DNA from: Phytoactinopolyspora limicola
Lineage (GTDB): Bacteria; Actinomycetota; Actinomycetes; Jiangellales; Jiangellaceae
NCBI RefSeq assembly: GCF_011320225.1
Contig: NZ_JAAOEN010000001.1
Location: forward strand, 477,652 to 541,651
DNA length: 64,000 nucleotides
Direction: 5' to 3'
Part shown: piece after piece, positions 1 through 8,108 of the stretch
Layout of the letters: each line of letters starts with the position of its first letter
Position numbering within the stretch: position 1 is the first letter of the stretch
Program-made: the position numbers and the translations under genes
Notes under the pieces: generated by a model
The model's database searches: none
What the model was told of the DNA's origin: nothing
Seen by the model: the letters and a program-made list of their open reading frames with translations, nothing else

Positions 1-456
1 ACGGCCGAGGGCACACTCGTCGATCTCGCTCCCGGCTTCGATCTCGTCACCGAGACACGTGCCCTGGCCGGACAGTACATGAACGAACAGTTCGGGCCGG
101 ACCGGCTCAGGCAATCCGCCACCGAGGAGCTGACTGCTCTGCTGCCGGTGCTGCGTCGGCTCCCCCGCCGGATCGAACGCATCGCCAATGCCGCCGAACA
201 CGGCCGGCTCGGACTCAACGTTCGGCTGCTGGCCGACGAACGTGATCGCGCGGTGGTCACCGACCTCTTGCACGAGGTCCTCGTGGCCTTCCTCGCCGCT
301 ACCACCGGCGTCATGGCCGTTCTCCTACTCGGCACCAACGGTGGTCCGTCCGTGACTGATGCGGTCAGTCTCTTCGAGCTGATCGGATACAACCTGCTGG
401 CCGTCAGCGCCATCCTGGCGTTGCGGGTGCTCGTGCGGGTGTTCCGCCGCTCCTGA
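1..456 (+). CDS. UbiB/ABC1-like kinase family protein, C-terminal part
   Basis: The frame is open from the first base, so the gene is cut at its 5' end; an internal ATG lies at 79. About 151 residues remain. The visible part is a helical stretch followed by two hydrophobic segments (roughly residues 92-112 and 125-145) separated by a short polar loop, ending in an Arg-rich tail. This is the layout of the membrane-anchored C-terminus of UbiB/AarF-like (ABC1) atypical kinases, but the kinase core lies outside the window, so the assignment is an inference from the tail alone. Its last 132 bases overlap the convergent membrane-protein gene that ends at 325. Confidence 0.5.
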   Translation, partial: TAEGTLVDLAPGFDLVTETRALAGQYMNEQFGPDRLRQSATEELTALLPVLRRLPRRIERIANAAEHGRLGLNVRLLADERDRAVVTDLLHEVLVAFLAATTGVMAVLLLGTNGGPSVTDAVSLFELIGYNLLAVSAILALRVLVRVFRRS

Positions 457-1653
457 CCCCTCGGTGAACGCCGCCGGCGGGTGTTCGCCGTCCGACCGGC
501 CACAGGTGTCGCACCCGCCCCGACGACGGAGGTAGTAGGCATACGTAGCCGCGGCCAGCGCCACGCCCCACAGAGGCCAGAGCAGGGCCGGACCGATAGC
601 TGCCCAGTCGTCCGCGGACAGCGCCAGGGAGTCGTCCTCGAATCCGATCTTGATCAAGCTCATACCCGCGGAAACAACAACCACCGACACGAACGACGCC
701 GGGATGACCGCCGCTTTGATCGGCACCGGCCGGCCGCGGAGCCCGATGACCCAACGCGGGAACACCTCACCCCAAGGCCGCACTAGTCCAATCGTCAGCG
801 CCGCTCCGACCAGAGCGAACGTCCCGAGCCAGGCGCCGCCCCACAGCGACCCGTCCGCCGAGCCGTCGGCGAATACCTCGCTGTCGATCCCGAGCGGATA
901 TCCCGCCACCCAGACCCACCTGGTCACGGCGTAGATGGCGGGAATGGCGACCGCGATGCCGACGGCCCACCCGCCCCACCGCGCCGCGGCCGCCGGATGT
1001 GTCCACCTACGCCGCCTCATACCCCGGCCACAACTCACGCAGGCCCCCGATGTACGCCTGGCGAAGACCACCGTTGCCACTGCCCACAGGAATCCGCCCA
1101 CGAGAACGGCCAGGTGGTTCAGATAGATCGGCCCGAGCGCCTCCATAAACGACTCACGCAGTTCGGCGTCGAACGGTGCGGCCACGAGCACCATAGGTAA
1201 ATATCCGACTATCGCCAACACCCGACCGTCGGGCACCACAAGCAGCCAGCCGAGTGCCGTGAGTGTACCGATGACGATCAACGTCACTCGCCACCAGGCG
1301 CGCAACTGACTCCTGGCCAGATCGGCGCGGTTGTGCCGCCGGGCGGCCCGACCGACCGACGCCGCCTGGGCGGGAGACGGCCATCGGGCCATCAAGAAGG
1401 CCATGCCGGCACCAGCCAGGGCGGTCGCCGCGAACAGCGGAGCACCGACGTCGGCGGGCACGTTGTCCAGCATCGACAACGCACCGTCCGGATCGTTCTC
1501 GCCAAGCGGATAACCCCGTCCGGTGATCGTCCAGCCAAGCGCCAGCAGGCCGTACGCGAAAGACCAGGCCGCGACCGCGTACGTCACCCAGTGCAGGCGA
1601 TGCGAGGAGCGTGGTGCGGAGTCGGCCGCCGGGGTGGTAGTCGTGTGCGCCAT
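325..1653 (-). CDS. Polytopic membrane protein with internal duplication and two CxxCGR motifs
   Basis: Product of 442 residues with about nine hydrophobic segments. It appears to be two related halves: each has a first helix followed by a GYPLG sequence (near residues 53 and 252), further helices, and then an Arg-flanked CxxCGR motif (C205/C208 and C381/C384). The paired cysteines on Arg-rich loops could bind metal or form disulfides. The ATG at 1653 is chosen because the protein becomes hydrophobic soon after it, while the open frame upstream (to 2157) runs through the repeat-rich region and looks non-coding. No family is recognised. The last 132 bases overlap the convergent UbiB-like gene. 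Function unknown. Confidence 0.7.
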   Translation of the reverse strand: MAHTTTTPAADSAPRSSHRLHWVTYAVAAWSFAYGLLALGWTITGRGYPLGENDPDGALSMLDNVPADVGAPLFAATALAGAGMAFLMARWPSPAQAASVGRAARRHNRADLARSQLRAWWRVTLIVIGTLTALGWLLVVPDGRVLAIVGYLPMVLVAAPFDAELRESFMEALGPIYLNHLAVLVGGFLWAVATVVFARRTSGACVSCGRGMRRRRWTHPAAAARWGGWAVGIAVAIPAIYAVTRWVWVAGYPLGIDSEVFADGSADGSLWGGAWLGTFALVGAALTIGLVRPWGEVFPRWVIGLRGRPVPIKAAVIPASFVSVVVVSAGMSLIKIGFEDDSLALSADDWAAIGPALLWPLWGVALAAATYAYYLRRRGGCDTCGRSDGEHPPAAFTEGSGAAEHPHEHPQRQDGADGQQVVSDQLEETDRISHGRTTVGAE

Positions 1654-1855
1654 GTCGTTTAGCCTGCGCTTGGTGGCGGTTCGCGGAGATCCCCCGAGAC
1701 CGTGAACCAACTCCCTCCTTCGGGGGACCCCCGGCCATCTCCCACCCCGTTGTGCACCTGATCTCCGTTTGTACACCTGATCGTCGCCACGAAACGATCT
1801 GTGAGTGTGGCGATGTCGGACCGGATGAGGGCAGATTCCCGGTGCTTCATCGTGC

Positions 1856-1923
1856 ACTTCGCTACCGCCAGATGGTGTTAACGCCCGAATCTGGCCTTTA
1901 ACCCCATCTGGCGGTAGCGAAGT
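1856..1923. repeat. Long hairpin with 20-bp perfect stem
   Basis: Positions 1856-1875 are perfectly complementary to 1904-1923, and pairing resumes inside (1877-1881 with 1898-1902) after one mismatch, leaving a loop of about 16 bases. It has no T-run and lies over 200 bases upstream of the nearest start (1653, minus strand), so it is not an obvious terminator. Confidence 0.85.
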
Positions 1924-1983
1924 CCGGGGCTGGGCCGCACCGTCATCGCAGTGAGGGACGCGTGATGCTTTGCCCGGGCCACA

Positions 1984-2062
1984 ACAAGGACGCTTACTGC
2001 CCACATCCACCCCGGCACAAGGACGCTTACTGTCGCCAGGGCAACAACAAGGAGGCTTATTG
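1984..2062 (+). repeat. Three direct repeats of ACAAGGACGCTTACTG
   Basis: The 16-base unit occurs at 1984-1999 and 2017-2032 identically and at 2047-2062 with two changes; spacing is 33 then 30 bases. A related inverted sequence (GTAAGGAACCTTGTTG) follows at about 2079-2094. No coding role is apparent. Confidence 0.75.
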
Positions 2063-2170
2063 CACACGGCAACGCGCCGTAAGGAACCTTGTTGCGGCCG
2101 TCCGAGGGGTGGGGGTCGCCACAACGTACGCGACGCCGACATCCGCGACACCGACACCGACGTCCGGCGA

Positions 2171-2278
2171 CGGGTGTGGCGAACGCGACGGTGCGACGGA
2201 TGCGCGGGCGATCAGATGCATGAACGGGTGTGGCGAACGCGACGGTGCGACGGATGCGCGGGCGATCAGATGTATGAA
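2171..2278 (+). repeat. 54-bp tandem duplication
   Basis: Bases 2171-2224 repeat directly as 2225-2278 with a single C/T difference. Each unit contains one inverted GATCAGATG core. The unit length is a multiple of three, which keeps frames open across it and explains the long spurious open frames here. Confidence 0.9.
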
Positions 2279-2455
2279 CGGCCCCGCCGGGCCCGTTGGT
2301 GCATCTGATCGTCGAGCTGTCCGTATCTTGGTCGGCGCCGGACGCTGCTACCGCGGGTTGACCAGGAGCGTCGCCATAGCCCGTGCATCTGATCGTCGCC
2401 CCAGAAACGTCAGGCGTCCGAGCACAACGTGTGACGCCAACGGACGCGCGCTCCA

Positions 2456-2494
2456 GCACCTGATCGTCTCCAGTATGTGGAGACGATCAGGTGC
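2456..2494. repeat. Perfect 17-bp hairpin of the GCACCTGATC family
   Basis: 2456-2472 pairs perfectly with 2478-2494 around a five-base loop. A second, imperfect hairpin of the same family spans 2522-2565, with the CACCTGATC-type ends as its arms. Confidence 0.9.
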
Positions 2495-2681
2495 AGAAAA
2501 CGCCGCCGATGGCGCGGTCGTGCATCTGATCAGCTTCCGTCCACATAGTGGAGACGATCAGGTGCGCGACACGAGATGCGCGGGGGCCGCGGAGGCCACG
2601 GGGCCCGCTTCCTTCGCCTACCTGCTATCCCAGATCCGACCGAGGTGAGGACATTCACCGAGGATCAAGGACCGGGTGGCG

Positions 2682-3368
2682 TTACGGCATTGTGGGACGG
2701 ACGAAGCCGGATTCATAGGCGGCGATAACCGCCTGCGTCCGGTCCCGGACTCCGAGTTTGGCGAGCACGTTGCCCACATGTGTCTTGACGGTCTCGACGC
2801 CGAGGTAGAGGTCGGCGGCGATCTCGAGGTTGGACTTGCCTGCGGCCATCAAACGCAATACCTCACCCTCACGCTCGGTGAGCCCGGACTCGGCCAAAGC
2901 GCCGGCGGTGTCGGCTGGACTCCGGCTGGCATGCCGCGCGGCCAGTTGCCGGATGGCATCCGGAAACAGCAGCGAGTCCCCCTTGACCACCAGCCGGATC
3001 GCCTGCACGATCTGATCCGGTGGAGTGCGTTTGAGCACGAATCCATGGGCACCGGCCTGAAGGGCGTCGTACACGTAATCATCGTTCTCGAATGTCGTAA
3101 TCACGACGATTCGCGGCGGATTGGGGCGCGCCATCAACAGCCGAGTGGCTTGAATCCCGTCGACGGCCGGCATCCGGACGTCCATCAGCACAACATCCGG
3201 GCGTAGCCGCGCCGCCAGCGGCCCCACCTCCGCGCCGTCGCCCGCTTCGCCAACGACGGTGAGGTCGGGCCGCGCGTCGATGATCACCCGCAGACCCGCA
3301 CGGACGAGTTCCTCGTCGTCTACGAGCAACACCGAGATGGGAGCACCATTCATGTCAGGTCCGTTCAT
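2682..3368 (-). CDS. NarL/LuxR-family response regulator
   Basis: Product of 228 residues: an N-terminal receiver domain (phospho-acceptor Asp in the LMDVRMP stretch, conserved Lys in VLKRTPP) and a C-terminal LuxR helix-turn-helix ([11 protein letters not shown] through [14 protein letters not shown]). It should be phosphorylated by the kinase encoded just upstream and then bind promoters as a dimer. The ATG at 3368 is preferred because a GGGAG ribosome-binding site lies six bases upstream; an internal ATG at 3353 is the alternative. The start overlaps the kinase stop by 14 bases, implying translational coupling. The target genes are not visible; no ABC exporter lies beside the pair. Confidence 0.93.
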   Translation of the reverse strand: MNGPDMNGAPISVLLVDDEELVRAGLRVIIDARPDLTVVGEAGDGAEVGPLAARLRPDVVLMDVRMPAVDGIQATRLLMARPNPPRIVVITTFENDDYVYDALQAGAHGFVLKRTPPDQIVQAIRLVVKGDSLLFPDAIRQLAARHASRSPADTAGALAESGLTEREGEVLRLMAAGKSNLEIAADLYLGVETVKTHVGNVLAKLGVRDRTQAVIAAYESGFVRPTMP

Positions 3369-4719
3369 CGTTGGCTCCCGGCAGGTGGGCCCGCACCACC
3401 CACACGTCGGCATCAGGTCCAGCGACGAAAGAACCGCCCAGGACGTTCACCCGTTCGCGCATACCCAGGAGCCCTCGGCCACCACCTGCCGGATTCTCCC
3501 ACTGACCCGTGCTCTTCGTGCCGCCAGGCTGGCCATGATGTGCGACGTCGAGGGGGTTGATCATCTCGATGTCCACGCCATCGGCATCGCCCACGACGCG
3601 CAGCGTGACAGCCACCCCACCGGCATGCCGTAGCGCATTGGTGAGACCTTCCTGGGCGATGCGATACGCCTCCCGTGACGTCACCGCCGGCACTCGTGTG
3701 GCATCCACCTCGATCATGGCGTCGACCTCTAGTCCGGCCACCCGCATCTCGTCCACTAGGCGGCCGATGTCGTCCAACCTGCGCTGCGGTGTGATCTGCC
3801 GACGCTGACGGGCTGCGGTGGACACCGTCACCTCGGAGCGTCCGTCACCCTTGGTACGTCTGTCACCCTGGGCGGGCCCGTCGTGCACCGGGTCGTGCTC
3901 GCGCAGCAAGCCGAGGACATGATCAAGATCGTCCATAGCGGACCGCCCGGCGTCTTCGATGGCCTGTAGAGCACGCCGGACGAGTTCGGTATCGGAATCG
4001 AGGACCTGCCGGGCTGCCGCTGCCTGGAGAGTCGTGACCGTGAGGGCATGCCCGACGGAGTCGTGCAGTTCTCGGGCGAGCCGGTTGCGTTCGGTCAATC
4101 GCTGGGCTTCGGCTTCCAACGCCCGGATCTGCTCCAACGACGAGGGCTCGAGCAGCACTGGCGCCACCGTCGCCAGGACCCGCCCGGTGATGGAGACGAC
4201 GTAGATCAGAGCGACGGTAAGACCGATCCCGACGATCACCGCTGGCACCCCGTCGAACAGGTGGAACGGCGCGAGGTCAACGTCGGCGAGCCAGCCGTCT
4301 TCGGCGCCGATACCCTTGGTGACCAGCATGGCGACCACTGGCGCCACGAAGAGCATCGCCAGCATTATTCCGCCACCGCAGATCAGGTGGAGTCCGTACC
4401 AGCTGGCACCGCGCCATCTGGTCTCCCAGGGCGGATTCCGTTCCGGCTCCGGAAGCGGCACATCCAGCAAGCTGCGGGCTGCGGCGATCTCCAGAGCACG
4501 TGTCACCGGTAGAAACGCGGGAATCGTGCCGATGGCGACCGTGACAGCAGCGAGCACAGCCACCGGAATCAACGGTGTCTCGGGGTCCGCGAACATCTGC
4601 ACGAATCCGAACGCCAGCAGAACGTACGGCAGCAGGATCACGCCACCCAGCAGCAGGTGCACACCTCGGCGAAAGGTGGACCGGCTGACCAGCGGGGTCA
4701 GGATCCAGCGCAGGCTCAC
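3355..4719 (-). CDS. NarL-type sensor histidine kinase (HisKA_3)
   Basis: Product of 454 residues. Five or six membrane helices occupy residues 20-190, then a short coiled coil, the HisKA_3 dimerisation box RELHDSVGH (phospho-acceptor about H219) and a HATPase_c domain with the N box ([10 protein letters not shown], about 355) and the G-rich [11 protein letters not shown] box near 420. The membrane region shows no recognised sensor domain, so the signal may be in the membrane or cell envelope. GTG start at 4719. It forms an operon with the overlapping response regulator downstream. Confidence 0.92.
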   Translation of the reverse strand: MSLRWILTPLVSRSTFRRGVHLLLGGVILLPYVLLAFGFVQMFADPETPLIPVAVLAAVTVAIGTIPAFLPVTRALEIAAARSLLDVPLPEPERNPPWETRWRGASWYGLHLICGGGIMLAMLFVAPVVAMLVTKGIGAEDGWLADVDLAPFHLFDGVPAVIVGIGLTVALIYVVSITGRVLATVAPVLLEPSSLEQIRALEAEAQRLTERNRLARELHDSVGHALTVTTLQAAAARQVLDSDTELVRRALQAIEDAGRSAMDDLDHVLGLLREHDPVHDGPAQGDRRTKGDGRSEVTVSTAARQRRQITPQRRLDDIGRLVDEMRVAGLEVDAMIEVDATRVPAVTSREAYRIAQEGLTNALRHAGGVAVTLRVVGDADGVDIEMINPLDVAHHGQPGGTKSTGQWENPAGGGRGLLGMRERVNVLGGSFVAGPDADVWVVRAHLPGANDERT

Positions 4720-4798
4720 GTAGGTGATTGTTCCCTACATCGGCTCGTCGGCCGGTCAGGGCCGACGAACCGACATGGCTAAGAGGCCCGCGCCTCTA

Positions 4799-4867
4799 AG
4801 GTCCCGTGGACCAGACTGCATCGGATCCAGCCCGGTGGGCCAGGGCCGAGTCTGGTCGACAGGACCT
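4799..4867 (-). terminator. Nested hairpin downstream of rplI
   Basis: AGGTCC (4799-4804) pairs with GGACCT (4862-4867) and GACCAGACT (4809-4817) with AGTCTGGTC (4849-4857). A second small hairpin, AGAGGC/GCCTCT with a four-base loop, is at 4782-4797. Lying just after the rplI stop, these probably end the rpsF-rplI transcript; there is no T-run. Confidence 0.6.
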
Positions 4868-4878
4868 CAGCGGTACCT

Positions 4879-5325
4879 TCAGGAGGCGACGATATTCAGC
4901 CGGACATCGGCCGACACCTCAGGGTGCAACCGGACGGTCACGGTGTGTTCGCCGATGGTCTTGATCGGCGAACCGACCTCGATTCGACGTTTGTCGACGT
5001 CCGGTCCGCCGGCCGAGACCACGGCCGAGACGATGTCGGCAGGTGTGATGGCGCCGAACAGTCGCCCGGTGTCGCCAGCCTTCGCGGCCAGCCGGATGGG
5101 GCTCTGCTCAAGCCGGGCTTTCACCGACCGGGCAGTGTCGAGGTCAGCGATCTCCCGAGTGGAGCGAGCCCGCTGGATTGTGTCGATCTGCTTCTGGCCA
5201 CCCTTGGTCCACGGGATGGCATAGCCGCGCGGCACAAGGTAGTTACGGCCGTAGCCGTCCTTGACCTCCACGACGTCGCCAGCGGCACCGAGGCCGGAGA
5301 CCTCCTGGGTGAGGATGAGCTTCAT
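4879..5325 (-). CDS. rplI: Ribosomal protein bL9
   Basis: Product of 148 residues, the usual length for bL9. The N-terminal rRNA-binding domain is intact, with the family motif [17 protein letters not shown] and the Ala/Arg/Lys-rich connecting helix, followed by the C-terminal domain ([10 protein letters not shown]). It belongs to the large subunit, reaching out from the L1 stalk base. It is last in the rpsF-ssb-rpsR-rplI operon, 14 bases after rpsR, with a short AAGG-type ribosome-binding site before the ATG. Confidence 0.98.
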   Translation of the reverse strand: MKLILTQEVSGLGAAGDVVEVKDGYGRNYLVPRGYAIPWTKGGQKQIDTIQRARSTREIADLDTARSVKARLEQSPIRLAAKAGDTGRLFGAITPADIVSAVVSAGGPDVDKRRIEVGSPIKTIGEHTVTVRLHPEVSADVRLNIVAS

Positions 5326-5339
5326 GTCTACAGCCTTCC

Positions 5340-5576
5340 TCAGCGAGCCGTCGAGGTGTACGGCAAGAGCGCAACCTCGCGGGCGTTCTTGATCGCGGTG
5401 GCGACGTCACGCTGGTGCCGCGTGCAGTTCCCGGTGACCCGGCGAGCCCGGATCTTGCCGCGATCGGAGATGTACTTGCGGAGCAGCGCCGTGTCTTTGT
5501 AGTCGACGTAGCCCGATTCGTCCTTACAGAACGCGCAGACTTTCTTCTTTGGCTTGCGCACTGCGGGATTGGCCAT
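5340..5576 (-). CDS. rpsR: Ribosomal protein bS18 (zinc-binding type)
   Basis: Product of 78 residues. The hallmark [21 protein letters not shown] is present in full. A CAFC pair near residues 14-17 and a CTRH sequence near residue 51 make this the cysteine-containing (C+) form that binds zinc; many actinobacteria also keep a zinc-free paralogue elsewhere that is used under zinc limitation. It binds next to bS6 on the small-subunit platform, in keeping with its operon with rpsF. Confidence 0.98.
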   Translation of the reverse strand: MANPAVRKPKKKVCAFCKDESGYVDYKDTALLRKYISDRGKIRARRVTGNCTRHQRDVATAIKNAREVALLPYTSTAR

Positions 5577-5668
5577 CGTGGTGCTCTCCCTTCGAAGAGC
5601 CCGGTCACCTCAGGTGGCGGACCGGGATGGGGTTGGTTCGGTCGGATAAGCGAGGCGGGTGCCTCGGG

Positions 5669-6184
5669 TCAGAACGGCGGCTCCTCAGCGGCGGCCGGAG
5701 CGTTGCTGGCCCAGGGGTCGTTGGCGGCCGGCTGGCCACCCTGACCCTGTGGTTGTCCTTGGCTGGCCCAGGGGTCAGCGCCGCCTTGCGGAGCTCCACC
5801 ACCGAACCCGCCGCCCTGCCGCTGGGTCTTGGTGACCTTGGCGGTGGCGTACCGCAGGCTGGGACCGACCTCGTCGACGTCCATCTCGACAACCGTTCGT
5901 TTCTCGCCCTCGCGGGTTTCGAACGAGCGCTGCTTGAGCCGACCAGTGACGATCACCCGCATGCCTCGTTGTAGCGACTCGGCGGCGTTCTCCGCCACCT
6001 GCCGCCACACCGAGCAACGCATGAAGAGGGTCTCGCCGTCTTCCCAAGCGCCGGTCTGCCGGTTGAACGTGCGCGGTGTCGATGCGACCGTGAAGCTGGC
6101 CACTGCTGCACCGCTAGGCGTGAAGCGGAGCTCGGGGTCGTCGGTCAAGTTGCCGACAATGGTGATGACGGTCTCGCCTGCCAT
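5669..6184 (-). CDS. ssb: Single-stranded DNA-binding protein
   Basis: Product of 171 residues: an OB fold over residues 1-110 ([15 protein letters not shown], then [16 protein letters not shown] and GRLKQRSFE), a Gly/Gln-rich disordered linker, and the acidic tip ending EEPPF that recruits replication and repair partners in this family. It coats single-stranded DNA at forks. It sits between rpsF and rpsR, the standard bacterial arrangement, with a 92-base gap before rpsR. Confidence 0.97.
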   Translation of the reverse strand: MAGETVITIVGNLTDDPELRFTPSGAAVASFTVASTPRTFNRQTGAWEDGETLFMRCSVWRQVAENAAESLQRGMRVIVTGRLKQRSFETREGEKRTVVEMDVDEVGPSLRYATAKVTKTQRQGGGFGGGAPQGGADPWASQGQPQGQGGQPAANDPWASNAPAAAEEPPF

Positions 6185-6246
6185 GTCTTGCTCCCTAGGT
6201 CGGGTAGGTCAGTTGCTTCGTCGAGGACACCGACCCGTGAGCCCGT

Positions 6247-6537
6247 TCAGTGCGCTTCTGGCCGGACGACCTTGGTGCGCAGGATGGTTTCCGACAGCCC
6301 GAGCTGGCGGTCTAGCTCAGCGACGGTGTCGGCTTCACAGGTGACGTCGAGCACCGCGTAGATGCCCTCGCTTTTCTTGTTGATCTCGTACGCGAGCTTG
6401 CGGCGGCCCCAGATGTCGACTTTCTCGACCGAGCCGCCAGCGTCGCGCACTACCCCGAGATACTGCTCGAGGGTCGGGCCGACGGTACGTTCCTCGGCCT
6501 CCGGGTCGAGGATCACCATGACCTCGTAGTGACGCAT
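6247..6537 (-). CDS. rpsF: Ribosomal protein bS6
   Basis: Product of 96 residues beginning [12 protein letters not shown], with the family core [22 protein letters not shown] and a C-terminal helix ending [10 protein letters not shown]. It pairs with bS18 on the 30S platform. First gene of the rpsF-ssb-rpsR-rplI operon; an AGGAGGTG ribosome-binding site lies just before the ATG. The promoter should lie in the 283-base gap shared with the divergent MFS gene. Confidence 0.98.
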   Translation of the reverse strand: MRHYEVMVILDPEAEERTVGPTLEQYLGVVRDAGGSVEKVDIWGRRKLAYEINKKSEGIYAVLDVTCEADTVAELDRQLGLSETILRTKVVRPEAH

Positions 6538-6820
6538 GCCGGTTCACCTCCTGTGGTCTTCGCGGCCGCGGTCTCTCCGCGGCAGGAGGGCGATGTCGTC
6601 CAGCCCGGGTATTGCCACCGTCGACGACAGTGATTCACCAGGCCGCGAGCAAGCGTACCAGCGAACCCCGTCATTGTTCGATTCGTTCGTCCACAGGCCG
6701 CGAATGATCACGTTCGGCGGGTTTGTCGGTGCCATACCATACCTTTTGGAGCTTCAGCCACCCGTCGACGTTCGAGGAACCCACCATCATGATCATCACC
6801 GTGATCATCCGGCCCCGCCG
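6538..6820. promoter_or_regulatory. Divergent control region between rpsF and the MFS gene
   Basis: No stable gene is seen beyond a 12-codon leader frame at 6789-6824. The segment must hold the rpsF operon promoter (leftward) and the MFS promoter (rightward). I could not assign hexamers with confidence. Confidence 0.5.
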
Positions 6821-6824
6821 GTGA
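6789..6824 (+). CDS. Possible 11-residue leader peptide before the MFS gene
   Basis: ATG at 6789 is preceded by GAGGAA ten bases upstream, and the frame encodes MIITVIIRPRR. Its TGA (6822-6824) overlaps the proposed GTG start of the transporter at 6821 in a four-base GTGA junction. This layout would couple the two, so the ribosome-binding site of the leader could load ribosomes for the transporter. Ile-rich content could also be regulatory, but that is speculation. Confidence 0.35.
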   Translation: MIITVIIRPRR

Positions 6825-8098
6825 CCGCGACGGACACTGTCGCGGCTATCCAACGCCGCACTCTCATCCTGCTCGTCACCGCTCAGATATTGGGCGGCCT
6901 CGGCATTGGCTCGGCCATCTCGGTCGGGGCCATCCTCGCGCTCCGCCTCTCCGGATCGGAACAGTGGTCCGGGCTGGCCGGCACCATGATCACCCTTGGC
7001 GCTGGCGCCATCGCCCTCCCGCTCTCCCGTCTGGCCGCCGCCCGCGGCCGCCGGGTGGGCCTCAGTCTGGGGTGGATCGTGGCTGGGTCCGGTGCGTTCG
7101 TCACCCTCATCGCGGCCACGGTGTCGTCATTCCCGCTGCTTCTTCTGGGCCTTCTGCTGATCGGATCAGGGACAGCCACCAACCTTCAGTCTCGCTACGC
7201 CGCCACCGACCTCGCCGAGCCCAGCAACCGGGCCCGCGACCTTTCGATCGTCGTCTGGTCGACCACCGTCGGTTCGGTGCTCGGCCCCAATCTCACCGGC
7301 CCCGGCGAGGTTGTCGCCGACTGGCTCTCCATCCCGCCCGTCGCTGGGCCATTCGTCTTCTCCGTCGTCGGGTTCGTGTTGGCCGCCGTAGTGATCGCCG
7401 GCTGGATGCGGCCCGACCCGTTGCGCCTGGCACACTCCCGACGACAGGCCGCCGTCGTCACCGCCGCCGCCACACCTCCCGCGCCTGGATCGGCACTCGC
7501 GATCATCCGGCGCCGCCCAGCCGCGCTGGTCGGGCTCAGTGCCATGGTGCTCAGCCAGGGAATCATGGTCGCGGTCATGACCATGACACCCGTGCACATG
7601 GACCATCACGGCGCCGAGCTCCGCATCGTTGGCCTGACCATCAGCCTCCACATCGCCGGCATGTACGCACTATCGCCGGTGGTCGGCTGGCTCGCGGACC
7701 GGCTCGGCCGCCGTCCCGTCATCGTGGCCGGACACATCATTCTGGTGGTCTCCGCCGTTCTCGCTGGAACCGCCGGCCACTCCACACCACAACTGATGGC
7801 CGGTCTGATCCTCCTCGGTCTCGGCTGGTCAGCCGGTCTCGTCGCCGGATCGACGCTGCTCACCGAGTCGGTGCCGGACGAAGCCCGGACCCGGGTACAG
7901 GGAACCTCGGACGTGTGTATGAGCCTCGTCGGTGCAGCTGGTGGTGGGATGTCCGGCGTGGTGCTGGGCGCGACGAGCTTCGGGGTGCTCAACGCCGTCG
8001 CGGCCATTCTGGTCGTGCCCACCCTCGTACTCATCGTCATCGAGGTCATGCGTCGACGGCGGCACCGCGACGACGTTCCTGTCGGTCCGGCGCGATAA
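6821..8098 (+). CDS. Major facilitator superfamily transporter
   Basis: Product of about 425 residues with 12 predicted membrane helices. The cytoplasmic loop motif between helices 2 and 3 reads SRLAAARGRRVGL, and the second half carries the matching GWLADRLGRRPVI. It is a proton-linked efflux or uptake carrier of unknown substrate; the drug-efflux type is likely. The start is uncertain: GTG 6821 directly precedes the first helix and overlaps the leader stop, whereas longer in-frame starts (for example ATG 6704) would add a His-rich tail. The divergent neighbour is rpsF; the endonuclease IV-like gene follows after 10 bases. Confidence 0.85.
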   Translation: MTATDTVAAIQRRTLILLVTAQILGGLGIGSAISVGAILALRLSGSEQWSGLAGTMITLGAGAIALPLSRLAAARGRRVGLSLGWIVAGSGAFVTLIAATVSSFPLLLLGLLLIGSGTATNLQSRYAATDLAEPSNRARDLSIVVWSTTVGSVLGPNLTGPGEVVADWLSIPPVAGPFVFSVVGFVLAAVVIAGWMRPDPLRLAHSRRQAAVVTAAATPPAPGSALAIIRRRPAALVGLSAMVLSQGIMVAVMTMTPVHMDHHGAELRIVGLTISLHIAGMYALSPVVGWLADRLGRRPVIVAGHIILVVSAVLAGTAGHSTPQLMAGLILLGLGWSAGLVAGSTLLTESVPDEARTRVQGTSDVCMSLVGAAGGGMSGVVLGATSFGVLNAVAAILVVPTLVLIVIEVMRRRRHRDDVPVGPAR

Positions 8099-8108
8099 CG
8101 TTCGGCGC

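Larger units (their letters stand above)
1654..2681. repeat. Gene-free nest of palindromic and direct repeats
   Basis: I see no credible gene in this 1 kb. Open frames exist on both strands but are low-complexity products of repeats. The stretch holds about ten copies of a ten-base core GCAYCTGATC in both orientations (starting at 1754, 1773, 2210, 2264, 2301, 2385, 2456, 2485, 2522 and 2556; the 1773 and 2264 copies differ at the first base of the core), two long hairpins, a 54-base tandem duplication and three short direct repeats. The core is often followed by GTCGCC or GTCTCC. Confidence 0.8.

Noticed and set aside
1654-2157. Upstream extension of the membrane-protein gene to 2157
   Set aside because: The extra 168 residues are repeat-derived and low-complexity, and the conserved-looking part begins at ATG 1653.
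1878-2459. A 193-residue minus-strand frame in the same nest
   Set aside because: Same reason: repeat translation, no ribosome-binding site, and it competes with the opposite frame.
1740-2600. CRISPR array
   Set aside because: Repeats occur in both orientations with irregular spacing and no uniform spacers; no cas genes are near.
1962-2648. A 228-residue frame on the plus strand in the repeat nest
   Set aside because: It consists of translated repeats with many Cys/Arg and no domain; frame openness comes from the 54-base duplication.
6536-6820. Long N-terminal extension of the MFS protein
   Set aside because: It overlaps the rpsF start and has no membrane segments; a shorter start fits the transporter, though ATG 6704 stays possible.
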